Assembly (NCBI GenBank): GCA_947589285.1
Contig: CANPZV010000003.1
Location: forward strand, 1-64,000
Source of the DNA: an uncultured Clostridia bacterium
GTDB taxonomy: Bacteria > Bacillota > Clostridia > Christensenellales > Borkfalkiaceae
Length of the DNA: 64,000 bases
Reading direction: 5' to 3'
The position numbers and the translations under genes were made by a program. Below are positions 9,911-18,552 of this stretch, in pieces. The notes beneath the pieces are model-generated. The model worked only from the letters and a program-made list of their open reading frames with translations, searched no databases and was not told the origin of the DNA. Positions within the stretch are counted from its first letter, which is position 1. The number at the start of each line of letters is the position of its first letter.

Positions 9911-10546
9911 TTATTGAAACAACCCGCGGAACCGTTCGCGGAAGTTTTCCCAGCCTGTGATGGCCCCCTTCATGCTCACCGCCCACCCGGGGACGACGCC
10001 CGTGACCGAGCGCAGATAGAGCGGACCCGTCTCGGTGGAATCGTAGCTCACCTGACGGTTGTCGCCGAGGAGAAAGACTTCCCCCTCCCCGATCGTGTAA
10101 GTGGCGAAGTCGGGCGTGCTGCCGTATGCGTATGGCTCGCTGAGGCGGGAAAATTCCCCTTCGCCCGCCTTTTTGAGCCAGACGACGTGCCCGCGGCAGT
10201 AGATCTCGTCCCCCTCGAGCGCGATGACGCGCTTGATGATGTAGGAGATCGGTTTCCCGCCGCTCTGGAAGAGCGCGTGGCCGTACTCGTCCTCATACTC
10301 CCTGACGTCCACGATAACGATGTCCCCCCGCTCGGGCGTATCGCCCGTATCGGCATACAGCCAATCTCCGCTTTCGAGGGTCATCATCATGGACGTCCCG
10401 TCCACGCAGACGGGGGTGAACCGTTGCAGGAACCACATCTCAAAGAGGAGAAAGAGGAGGACGATGAGGACAAGCACGCTGAAAACGGCGGATAGGGGGG
10501 AAGCCTTCTCCCCCTCCCTCCCCCGAAGGAGTTCGGGGCGGGTCAT
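9911..10546 (-). CDS. lepB: Signal peptidase I (Ser-Lys type)
   Basis: N-terminal TM, DGTSMMMTLESGDW, KRVIALEGDEIYCRG, VFLLGDNRQVSYDSTETG. Confidence 0.92.
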   Translation of the reverse strand: MTRPELLRGREGEKASPLSAVFSVLVLIVLLFLLFEMWFLQRFTPVCVDGTSMMMTLESGDWLYADTGDTPERGDIVIVDVREYEDEYGHALFQSGGKPISYIIKRVIALEGDEIYCRGHVVWLKKAGEGEFSRLSEPYAYGSTPDFATYTIGEGEVFLLGDNRQVSYDSTETGPLYLRSVTGVVPGWAVSMKGAITGWENFRERFRGLFQ

Positions 10547-10734
10547 CCTTTGCCCCCCACGCGGCGCGTCCTCTTCAAAAGCTCATCGGGGAGCAGGACC
10601 AAGATCCTGCCGCAGGTGAGGCACTTGATCGTCCTGTCCGCCCCCGTGCGGAGGATCTCCCACGTCCGCCCGCCGCAGGCATGGGGTTTTTTTGTCTCTA
10701 TCACGGCTCCCGCCGCAAGATCGCTCAATACCAT
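10543..10734 (-). CDS. DUF951-like protein
   Basis: 63 aa MVLSDLAAGAVIETKKPHACGGRTWEILRTGADRTIKCLTCGRILVLLPDELLKRTRRV. Confidence 0.85.
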   Translation of the reverse strand: MVLSDLAAGAVIETKKPHACGGRTWEILRTGADRTIKCLTCGRILVLLPDELLKRTRRVGGKG

Positions 10735-12404
10735 AGCACGTTGTTGATCAATACCCGTTCCTCGCTCACGAACATGACGGAGTGGACGCCCTCGAAGTCG
10801 TCGAGCGAGGGGCCGCCCTCCTGCTTGAAATCGCTCGCGTCGAGGAGGATGTTCTTCCACTTCCCGCCGCCGTCGATGTGGATCTCGCAGGTGTAACCCT
10901 TTTCGTCGTCGCTCAAAAAGAAGGTGACGCGGAGGGTACTCTTCTCGGGACACCATGCGTCAAAGCCGAAAGAGGCGGAGGGCGGTGCGCCGTAACCGTG
11001 TTCGCCGACGCGGTAGGAGATCATGCCGAAGTCGGAGGTGATGCCCTCGATCCCGCCGTACCCGGGGAGGAGTTTGACGTCCGTCTCGCTCTCGGCGTGG
11101 AAACAGTCGGCGACGGTCTTTGCGCCGAGGCAATACCCCGTGAACCCGTTGCAACCCTCGGCGTTCGTATAGATGACGCGGGAGGCGAGGCGGGTGTTGG
11201 GGTACTCCTTCTCCACGGTGAAATCGCAGATCTTGGAGGTCATGGAGAAGTTGTTGGAATAGTTGACGAAGGCGTAGACGAGCGCGCGCTTGCACCCCTT
11301 GTAGAGGGTGAGCGGGACCGTCCCAACGTTGTCTTTGAGGTCCTCCCTCTTCCCGAGGACGCGCGTCCAGTCGCGGGCGCGGCTCCCCTCCACCTTCTCG
11401 GTGTAGAAGATGCCGAAGTCCTTGATCTCCCCCTCGTCGTCGAAGATGCCGTTTGCGACGAGCCGCCCCTCGCCGTCCTCGCCGATCGTGACGTCAACGG
11501 GCTTGGAGACGAACACGGACCGCCCTTTCAGGTATTTGTCGAGGAACAGCTCGATGTCGAGCAGGGAGTGCGACCCCATGAGGCCGTTGCCGTGCGCGGA
11601 GAAGAGGATGGCCTTCTCGATGTCGGGACGGAGCTGGCGGAAGGTGTCATAGACGCGCTCATAGTTGTACTTTTTGTCGTTGATCGTCGCGAGCAAGAGC
11701 GCGGGGCAGGTGATATAGGGCGCGTAGCTCTGGGAATCGACGCCCGCGATGAAGCGGTGCCGCTCGTCGTCAAAGCCGCGCGGGCGGACCTCCCCGAAGC
11801 GTTCCATGCCGTCGTAGGCGAGCCACCCTGCCGCACAGACGGAGACAAAGCAGGAGACGGGCACAAAGGGCACGACCTTGAAGAGGACCTCCCCGCCCGT
11901 TCTCAACCCGATCGCCCCCACCGAGGTGACCGCAGGGCGGGTGGAGAGATATTTATAGGCGTAGCGGGCGACCGCCGCCCATTCGTACCAGCTCGTCTCG
12001 CTCGCGTCCGTATCGACGTGGGTCATGCGCCTGTCCGCGCGGAGGAAGTTCCCGTAATCCACGTCGGAAGGATAGACGGTGCAAGGCTCCTGCGTGCCCT
12101 TGTCGCCGCAGTAATCGACGCAGAGGACGCCGTAGCCCTTGTCCGTGAAGCGGCGGACGAACTCCCTGTCGAAGGGGGTCCCCGCCTCGAACAAGATCAT
12201 GACGGCGGGAAATTTCTCCTCTTCGGGAGAGTAGAGTTCGGCGTAGATCCTGACCCTCCCCTCCTTGGTCTGTCTGCCCGAGAAGAAAACCTGCTGTTTG
12301 ATCACGTTCTCTTCGCGCATTTCGAAGATCATCTCCTCGTCGAGAGGGAGATCGTCGTTGAAATCCCGCCATAGCGTCACGGGCGTCAAAATAGCATTAC
12401 TCAT
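10725..12404 (-). CDS. Alpha/beta-hydrolase-fold protein with C-terminal beta-sandwich-like domain
   Basis: GAIGLRTGGEVLFKV nucleophile-elbow-like segment, HGNGLMGSHSLLDIELFLDKYLKG; C-terminal WKNILLDASDF... Confidence 0.6.
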   Translation of the reverse strand: MSNAILTPVTLWRDFNDDLPLDEEMIFEMREENVIKQQVFFSGRQTKEGRVRIYAELYSPEEEKFPAVMILFEAGTPFDREFVRRFTDKGYGVLCVDYCGDKGTQEPCTVYPSDVDYGNFLRADRRMTHVDTDASETSWYEWAAVARYAYKYLSTRPAVTSVGAIGLRTGGEVLFKVVPFVPVSCFVSVCAAGWLAYDGMERFGEVRPRGFDDERHRFIAGVDSQSYAPYITCPALLLATINDKKYNYERVYDTFRQLRPDIEKAILFSAHGNGLMGSHSLLDIELFLDKYLKGRSVFVSKPVDVTIGEDGEGRLVANGIFDDEGEIKDFGIFYTEKVEGSRARDWTRVLGKREDLKDNVGTVPLTLYKGCKRALVYAFVNYSNNFSMTSKICDFTVEKEYPNTRLASRVIYTNAEGCNGFTGYCLGAKTVADCFHAESETDVKLLPGYGGIEGITSDFGMISYRVGEHGYGAPPSASFGFDAWCPEKSTLRVTFFLSDDEKGYTCEIHIDGGGKWKNILLDASDFKQEGGPSLDDFEGVHSVMFVSEERVLINNVLWY

Positions 12405-12409
12405 AAAAT

Positions 12410-14983
12410 TTACTCCGCTGCGATCCTCGATCCGCGCTCCTCCGTCGCCTTTTGGACGAGAAGTTTGCGCTCGATCCTATGTTTTAACTCCTCTACATGG
12501 GAGATGATGCCGATGCTGAAACTCTTGCTCCTGAGCTTTTCGAGACTGTCCATCACGGTATCGACGAGTTTCTCGTCGAGCGTCCCGAACCCCTCGTCGA
12601 GGAAGAAAAACTCGATGGGACGGGAGGATCGCGCACAGATCTCCGAACTCAGGGCAAGGGCGAGGGAGAGAGAGACGAGGAAGGTCTCGCCCCCCGAGAG
12701 GGTGCCGACCGACCGAAGTTCCCCGCCGTTGAAATTGTCCCCGACGCTGAACCCGCCCGAAAGATAGCGGAGGAAGTACCTCCCGCCCGACAGGGAGAGG
12801 AGCTGGACGCTCGCGTTCAGGGCGACCGTCTGCAAATACTCCTCTGCCACGAACTCCATGAATTTCCCGCCGCGGAGGAGCGAAAGCAGCCTCTGCGCGG
12901 TCTCCGATTCCCTCTGCTTTTTCTCATATTCTTCGGCGAGAGCCTTTTCCTCGCCGAGCATGCCGACGGATCTCTTTTCGTCCTCACAGAGGACGGCGAG
13001 AGCGGCGGCGTTTGCGGACCGCTCCTCCTCGAGGGAGGCAAGTTCCCCCTGTACCGCGGCAAGCCCCTCCGCCGTTGCCGCGGAGTAATCCGTCGCGGCA
13101 AGCTCCTCGTACTTGGAGGAGACTGCGGCCGACCTGTCGCGGTAGCGGCCGAGCCGTTCCTTCGCCGCGGCGGCGTCGCCGTAGCGGGAGACGAGGGCGG
13201 CGGCCTCTTCCGCGTCCGCAAAGTCCCCCTTCAGCTGCGCGAGCCGGTCGGTCGCCCTCTGAAGGGCCTCGGAGCGGGCGGCCTCGTCCGCGGAGGAGGA
13301 GGCGAGCAGGAGTTCCGCGCTACCGCGCTCCCTCTCCGCTTTTGCCTTGGCGGCGAGGTAGTCCTCCCGCGCCCTCTTTTTCGCGGCGATCTCTTCTTCG
13401 ATCTTTTTCAGATCGGGCGCGCCGCCGATGCGCTCGCCGCACTTTGCGATGCTCTCGCGGAGGGCGGCGATCCTCTCGTTCAGGGAAGAAAGGGCGTTTT
13501 GGTTGATGCGGAATCGGCTGTTGGCCCTTTCAAGATCGAGGCGTGCGGTCTCCGCCGCCCGTTTTGCCCGCTCCCGTGCCTCAAATGCCCCCTTCAAATC
13601 GGAAAATTCCAGCGTCTCCCCCTCGGAGAGGGCGGTGTACCGTTCGATGAGGGGGCCGCCGTCGGGCGCGATGACGGGATATTTTCCCTGCAAGCGGGAA
13701 AGTTCGGCGGCGAACCGCCTGTATTCGCCCCGATAGAGGGCGTCCTTCTTCGAAGCGAGGAAGGCGTACAGATCCCCCGCCCCGAGATCTTCTTCGAGGG
13801 CGAGGAGAGCTTTCAGTTGATTTTCATAATCGGGATCGGCCGTCTCCCTGCGGAGTGCCTCTGCCTTTTGCATGCAGGCGGCAAGTTCCCTCTCCGCGGC
13901 GGCCTTCTCCTGTTCGGCGCGCGCCTTGAGTTCGGCCTTCCCCCTTGCAAGGGTCAGCTCCTCGATGGCGCGGGCGCAGGCCTCCTCGTCGAAGGCGGGC
14001 AGGGAGGCTCTCAGCCGTTCGGCCTCCTCCATCTGCCGCGCGGCATAGTCATGACGGCGGCGGGCGTCGAGATACAGCTTTTCGCATTCGGCCCGCTCCT
14101 TTTCGGCGGACAGGAAGGCCTTTGCCGTCTCGAGGCGGCCAAGCTCCCCTTCGAGCTTTTCCATCTCCTCCCTGCCCCTGTCGAGCGCGGCCTTCTCGGC
14201 GCAGACCCGTTCATATTCCCTGCGCCTGTCAACGAGCGCGTGAAGTTTCTTCTCGCTCTCCCGCTTTGAGGCGATCACGGCGGAAAGTCTCCCCTCCGCG
14301 GCCGTGCGCACGGCGATCTCCTCCCGCATGGACGAGATCCTCTCCTCCGAGACGTCGGCATACCGCTCCATGCGGGCAGACAGGATCTGCGTCTCCTGCG
14401 TGAGGGCGGCACTGCGGGCGGAGGCCCTGCGGGAGAGGTCGTTGCCGAACCGCTCCAGATCGAAGAGGCGGGAGACGATCTCGAGCCGTTTCCCCGGGGC
14501 CTCCTTGATGAAGCGGGCAAATTCCCCCTGCGGCAGGGCGATGCACTTTTCAAAGTCGTCCTGTTTGAGGCCGATGACGCCGAGGAGGAAGGCGTTCCCC
14601 TCCCTGACGCCGCTCTCCCTGATGAGGAGCTTCCCGTCTATGCTCTCATAGACGCAGAGGCTCTGGACGGTCGAACCGTCCTTCTTGCGCCGTATCTCCC
14701 GCTCGACGCGGAAGGTGCGGCGTTCGCCCTCATAGAAGATCTCAAAGACGAACTCGACGGTCCCCTTTTCACAGCGGAAGTTGATGACGTCCGCGGCGTT
14801 CGTGCCGCTGCGGGAGACGTTCCCGTACAGCGCGAAGCCGATGCAATCGAGAATGGTACTCTTCCCCGACCCCGTATCCCCGAAGATCCCGAACACGCCT
14901 TGGTCGAGGAGGGCGGAGAAGTCCACCTCGGCAGGCTCGGAGAAGGAGTTGATCCCGCACAGTTTCAAAAAGATCGGCCTCAT
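12410..14983 (-). CDS. sbcC: SbcC/Rad50-type SMC family nuclease subunit
   Basis: GIFGDTGSGKSTILDCIGFALYG Walker A, coiled coil, SVGTLSGGETFLVSLSLALALSS signature. Confidence 0.93.
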   Translation of the reverse strand: MRPIFLKLCGINSFSEPAEVDFSALLDQGVFGIFGDTGSGKSTILDCIGFALYGNVSRSGTNAADVINFRCEKGTVEFVFEIFYEGERRTFRVEREIRRKKDGSTVQSLCVYESIDGKLLIRESGVREGNAFLLGVIGLKQDDFEKCIALPQGEFARFIKEAPGKRLEIVSRLFDLERFGNDLSRRASARSAALTQETQILSARMERYADVSEERISSMREEIAVRTAAEGRLSAVIASKRESEKKLHALVDRRREYERVCAEKAALDRGREEMEKLEGELGRLETAKAFLSAEKERAECEKLYLDARRRHDYAARQMEEAERLRASLPAFDEEACARAIEELTLARGKAELKARAEQEKAAAERELAACMQKAEALRRETADPDYENQLKALLALEEDLGAGDLYAFLASKKDALYRGEYRRFAAELSRLQGKYPVIAPDGGPLIERYTALSEGETLEFSDLKGAFEARERAKRAAETARLDLERANSRFRINQNALSSLNERIAALRESIAKCGERIGGAPDLKKIEEEIAAKKRAREDYLAAKAKAERERGSAELLLASSSADEAARSEALQRATDRLAQLKGDFADAEEAAALVSRYGDAAAAKERLGRYRDRSAAVSSKYEELAATDYSAATAEGLAAVQGELASLEEERSANAAALAVLCEDEKRSVGMLGEEKALAEEYEKKQRESETAQRLLSLLRGGKFMEFVAEEYLQTVALNASVQLLSLSGGRYFLRYLSGGFSVGDNFNGGELRSVGTLSGGETFLVSLSLALALSSEICARSSRPIEFFFLDEGFGTLDEKLVDTVMDSLEKLRSKSFSIGIISHVEELKHRIERKLLVQKATEERGSRIAAE

Positions 14984-16131
14984 GTTTCCTCCGCGAGCAG
15001 CTTCAAAAAGGCCGCTTTGAGTTCGTCGTCGGGATCCTTTGCGTATCTCGAGCGGTAGTATTCGGCGAAGAGTTCCCCGTCCGTCATGCGGGAGCGCGTC
15101 CGCACGGGGGAACCGTCCGCCGCGGCCGAGACGTCGGGCACGACGGAGACAAGCCCCCTGTGCGCCTCTTTGAGGCGGGCAAGGTCGTCCCGCACGAGGG
15201 GACGGCTGAGGTGCAGGGTGAGTTCGATGAGGTACTCCTCCCCATACCGCCCGAGGAGCGCGGCACCGTCCTCGGGGCTGTTGGCCTCGAGGCGGATGAG
15301 CTGTTTCCCGCCCTCAACGGGGATCTGTTCGGCGATCTTTATCTTATCTCCCTCCGTCTCGAGCAGATAGACGCTCTTGTCGGGGTTCTCGTCAAAGGAA
15401 TATTGGAGGAGCGAACCGCTGTAATGGGCGTTCCCGATGCTCTGCCGCCTGTGCAGATGCCCGAGGGCGACATAACAATTTTCGGGGAACACGGAGGCAG
15501 GCACGGCGCGCGCCCCGCCGAGTTCGATGCTTCGCTCGCTGTCACTGACCTGCCCCCCCGCGACAAACAGGTGGGTCAAAAGGATGTGCGGGCCGCCCGT
15601 GTAGCCCTCGTCCCCCTTGGCGATCCAGCGGGAGACGCGCTCGGGGTAACTCTCTTCGCTCTTTTCCTCCTTGAGCCGCGCCTCGTTGGGGTAGGGAAGG
15701 GCGTTGATGTACACCCTCTCCCCCGCGGCGTTTTGGATGACGATATAGTCCTCCCCCGCTTCCACGGCCCTGACGGGGCGGGAGGAAGGGGCAGACAGCG
15801 AAAACGCCCTCCCTCCGAAGAGGTAAACGCCGTCGCTCTCCGCGAGCGGGGCGGAGGAGGCGAGCCGCACGCCGTCGTCATGGTTCCCGCTGACGATGAC
15901 GACCGCCCGCGTCCCCCCCGCAAGTTTTTTGACGGCGCGGAAAAAGAGTTCCTCCGCCTCCGCAGGGGGGAGGAAAGTGTCGAACACGTCCCCTGCGACG
16001 AGGATGAGTTCGACCCCCTTTTCCTCGCAGACGTTTGCGAGAAAATCGAGCGCGGCCGCCTGTTCGGGGAGCCGTTCGCGGTCGATGAGGCGTTTCCCGA
16101 GGTGCCAATCGGATGTGTGCAGAATGCGCAT
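14980..16131 (-). CDS. sbcD: Exonuclease SbcD (Mre11-like)
   Basis: MRILHTSDWHLGKRL...LILVAGDVFDTF...VIVSGNHDDGVRLA. Confidence 0.95.
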   Translation of the reverse strand: MRILHTSDWHLGKRLIDRERLPEQAAALDFLANVCEEKGVELILVAGDVFDTFLPPAEAEELFFRAVKKLAGGTRAVVIVSGNHDDGVRLASSAPLAESDGVYLFGGRAFSLSAPSSRPVRAVEAGEDYIVIQNAAGERVYINALPYPNEARLKEEKSEESYPERVSRWIAKGDEGYTGGPHILLTHLFVAGGQVSDSERSIELGGARAVPASVFPENCYVALGHLHRRQSIGNAHYSGSLLQYSFDENPDKSVYLLETEGDKIKIAEQIPVEGGKQLIRLEANSPEDGAALLGRYGEEYLIELTLHLSRPLVRDDLARLKEAHRGLVSVVPDVSAAADGSPVRTRSRMTDGELFAEYYRSRYAKDPDDELKAAFLKLLAEET

Positions 16132-16176
16132 GACAGACTGAAAAAAAGAAATTTTTGCGCCGGACGGAAAAAGACA

Positions 16177-16205
16177 TTGCCTTTCGGCGCAGTTTATGAT
16201 ATACT
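16177..16205 (+). promoter_or_regulatory. Predicted sigma-A promoter upstream of the dnaD-like gene
   Basis: TTGCCT - 17 bp - TATACT. Confidence 0.55.
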
Positions 16206-16271
16206 ATTATACAACCTTGATTGGAAAAAAGCAAGCGTTATCGGGGAAAAACGAAAGAAAGAGAGGAAGAG

Positions 16272-17978
16272 ATGTCGTTTTGCACTTATTCAGGCGAGAT
16301 CACCGCCAACATGTTTACAAGTGTGGAGAACCGCTTCATCACAAAATACCTGCCGCAGGCCGACGGCGACGCCGTGCGCGTCTACCTCTATGGGCTGTAT
16401 CTGTGCCAATGTGCGCAGGATTTTGATGCGGAGAGCGCGTCAAAGCTCCTTCGGATCCCCATGGACAGGCTCCGCGAGATCTTCGCCTTTTGGGAGGAGT
16501 GCGACCTCGTGCAGATCCTCTCCAAGGATCCCCTCTTCGTGCAGTATCTCCCCGTCAGCAACGCCGTCGGCAAGCCCAAGGCCATCCGCCCCGAAAAGTA
16601 CGCCGATTTCAACCGCGCCTTCTACAAGATCTTGCAAAAGGCGGGCAAGGACTTCAAGCCCTACGAGATGCAGCGCATCTTTGAATTTCTCGAAAACCAG
16701 CCGATGGAACAGCAGGCCTTCCTCCTCGTCGCGGAGTACTGTGCGCGGAAGAACGGGAACGCCCTCTCCTGCAACCACATCCTCAACAAGGCAAAGAACC
16801 TCTGCACCGAGCAGATCTTTACATACGAACAGGCAGAGAATTACTTTTCCGACTACAACGTCCACGAGAAGGACCTTTTACACATCTTCACCCTCCTCGG
16901 CGTCTACAAAAAGCCGCGGGACGAGGACTATGCCCTCCTCGAAAAGTGGCTCTCCCGCGGGGCGGAAATGAAGGCCGTCTTTGCGGCCGCGGAATACCTC
17001 AAAAAGGGCACGCTTCAGACCCTCGACGCCGTTATGGGCGAACTCTTCGAGAAGGAGGCCTTGACCGAGGAGGCGGCGAAGGAATACCTCGCCCGCAGGG
17101 CAGAGGTCACCGACGTCGTATACAAAGTCGCCCGCAAGCTCGGCGTCAAAGTCCAGAATCCCCGCCCCTATGCCGACGAATACTGCGAAAAGTGGCTGGA
17201 ACGAGGCTACGACGGGGAGAGCCTTCTCCCCCTCGCCTCCGTCTGCATGCGCATGGGGTACGGTTTTGCCGAAATGGACGCCGTGCTTGACGCGCTCTAC
17301 CGCGACGGGATCGTGGAGGAACAGGGCGTAAAGGCCTATTGCGCCGCCCGCGACAGGGAGATGAAACTCCTCCAGCGCATCCAGGGCGAATGCGGCGTCA
17401 TCAAAAAGACGCAATCCGCGCTCGACATGATCGAGGCGTGGCGGGGGTGGAATTTCTCCGACGAGATGATCGTCGAGGCGGCAAAGCGGAGCGCGAGCGC
17501 GTCCCATCCCCTCTCCTACATGAACAAACTCCTCTCCGAATGGAAGAGGGCGGGTGCTTTCGCCCCCTCCGAGATCCCCGAGCGCGCAGCGACGCCTGCG
17601 GCGACGTACAAGAGCGAGGCCGCGATCGCGGCGGACAAGCGGACGGAGCGGGAGCAGTTCTATGCGGCGCGGCGGCAGAGAGCCATCTCCCTCGCGGAGG
17701 AGGCGAGAAAACGCGCCGAGGCGAACGCGGAATACAAGGAGGCGGACGCGGCCTGCCGCAAGGGAGAGATCGACCTCGCCCGCGCGGAGATCTACGCCCC
17801 CCGGCAGGCGCAGGGCTTGGGGGAAGCCCTCAGGCTGGCGCAAAAGAGAAGGGCGGACGCCCTTGCCCGCCTCGGCCTCACAGACGCCGACCTCACCCCG
17901 AAGTTTGTCTGCCCGAAGTGTTCGGACACGGGCTTCCTCCCCGACGGAAGGGCTTGCGATTGCTACCAAATCAAATAG
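16272..17978 (+). CDS. DnaD-like primosomal protein with C-terminal Cys-rich motif
   Basis: DnaD-like helical segments (FEFLENQPMEQQAFLLVAEYC, MIEAWRGWNFSDEMIVEAAKRS); C-terminus FVCPKCSDTGFLPDGRACDCYQIK resembles the N-terminal zinc motif of DnaI/DnaC-type loaders. Confidence 0.75.
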   Translation: MSFCTYSGEITANMFTSVENRFITKYLPQADGDAVRVYLYGLYLCQCAQDFDAESASKLLRIPMDRLREIFAFWEECDLVQILSKDPLFVQYLPVSNAVGKPKAIRPEKYADFNRAFYKILQKAGKDFKPYEMQRIFEFLENQPMEQQAFLLVAEYCARKNGNALSCNHILNKAKNLCTEQIFTYEQAENYFSDYNVHEKDLLHIFTLLGVYKKPRDEDYALLEKWLSRGAEMKAVFAAAEYLKKGTLQTLDAVMGELFEKEALTEEAAKEYLARRAEVTDVVYKVARKLGVKVQNPRPYADEYCEKWLERGYDGESLLPLASVCMRMGYGFAEMDAVLDALYRDGIVEEQGVKAYCAARDREMKLLQRIQGECGVIKKTQSALDMIEAWRGWNFSDEMIVEAAKRSASASHPLSYMNKLLSEWKRAGAFAPSEIPERAATPAATYKSEAAIAADKRTEREQFYAARRQRAISLAEEARKRAEANAEYKEADAACRKGEIDLARAEIYAPRQAQGLGEALRLAQKRRADALARLGLTDADLTPKFVCPKCSDTGFLPDGRACDCYQIK

Positions 17979-18035
17979 TATGTCTGGCATACTTCTCAAA
18001 AATCGTTGGTTAAAATAGTATTATGTCTGACATAA
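17977..18035. promoter_or_regulatory. Pair of related palindromes (putative binding sites)
   Basis: AGTATGTCTGGCATACT (17977-17993) and TTATGTCTGACATAA (18021-18035); centres ~43 bp apart. Confidence 0.4.
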
Positions 18036-18055
18036 ATCGGTAAAATCAAAAAGAT

Positions 18056-18091
18056 ATCGGCCTGAAATGTTGCTTTCAGGCCGATTTTTTG
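18056..18091 (+). terminator. Rho-independent terminator
   Basis: atcggcctgaaa tgttgc tttcaggccgat tttttg. Confidence 0.85.
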
Positions 18092-18433
18092 TTACTCGTA
18101 TTCTCCGTAGTCCCTTCTGTCGCCGTAGCGCGGCGGCATGGGTGGAGGCGGGGGCGGAGGCGGCGGCGCGTCCCATCTCCCCCTCTTCTTTTCCGATTTG
18201 GGGGGTGCCTTGATGTCCACGAGAACGACGTCCACGCCGACCTTTTTGACGCACTTGAGATCGATGAAGAGGTCTGCCCTTCCCCAGCGAAAACCCTTTC
18301 CGCCGGGGACGACGATCCCCTGCACTCTCCCCTCGGGAAAGCTGATCACGATGTCGCAAACTTTCCCGAGCTGCTTGCCGTCAGAGAGGTTCACCGTCTC
18401 CATTTTTTTCAATTCCGAAAAACCGATGTCCAC
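18092..18433 (-). CDS. YlmC/YmxH family PRC-barrel protein with polyproline tail
   Basis: GFSELKKMETVNLSDGKQLGKVCDIVISFPEGRVQGIVVPG; C-terminal PPPPPPPPPMPP. Confidence 0.85.
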   Translation of the reverse strand: MDIGFSELKKMETVNLSDGKQLGKVCDIVISFPEGRVQGIVVPGGKGFRWGRADLFIDLKCVKKVGVDVVLVDIKAPPKSEKKRGRWDAPPPPPPPPPMPPRYGDRRDYGEYE

Positions 18434-18552
18434 GCTTTATTGTATGCGCCTTTTGCCGAAAATTGACATTCCCTGCGAAATGCCCTCTCACCTTCGGGCA
18501 GGTAACGCATATATTGTATTGGGGGGACTTTCGCGAAAGAGGAACATTCACA

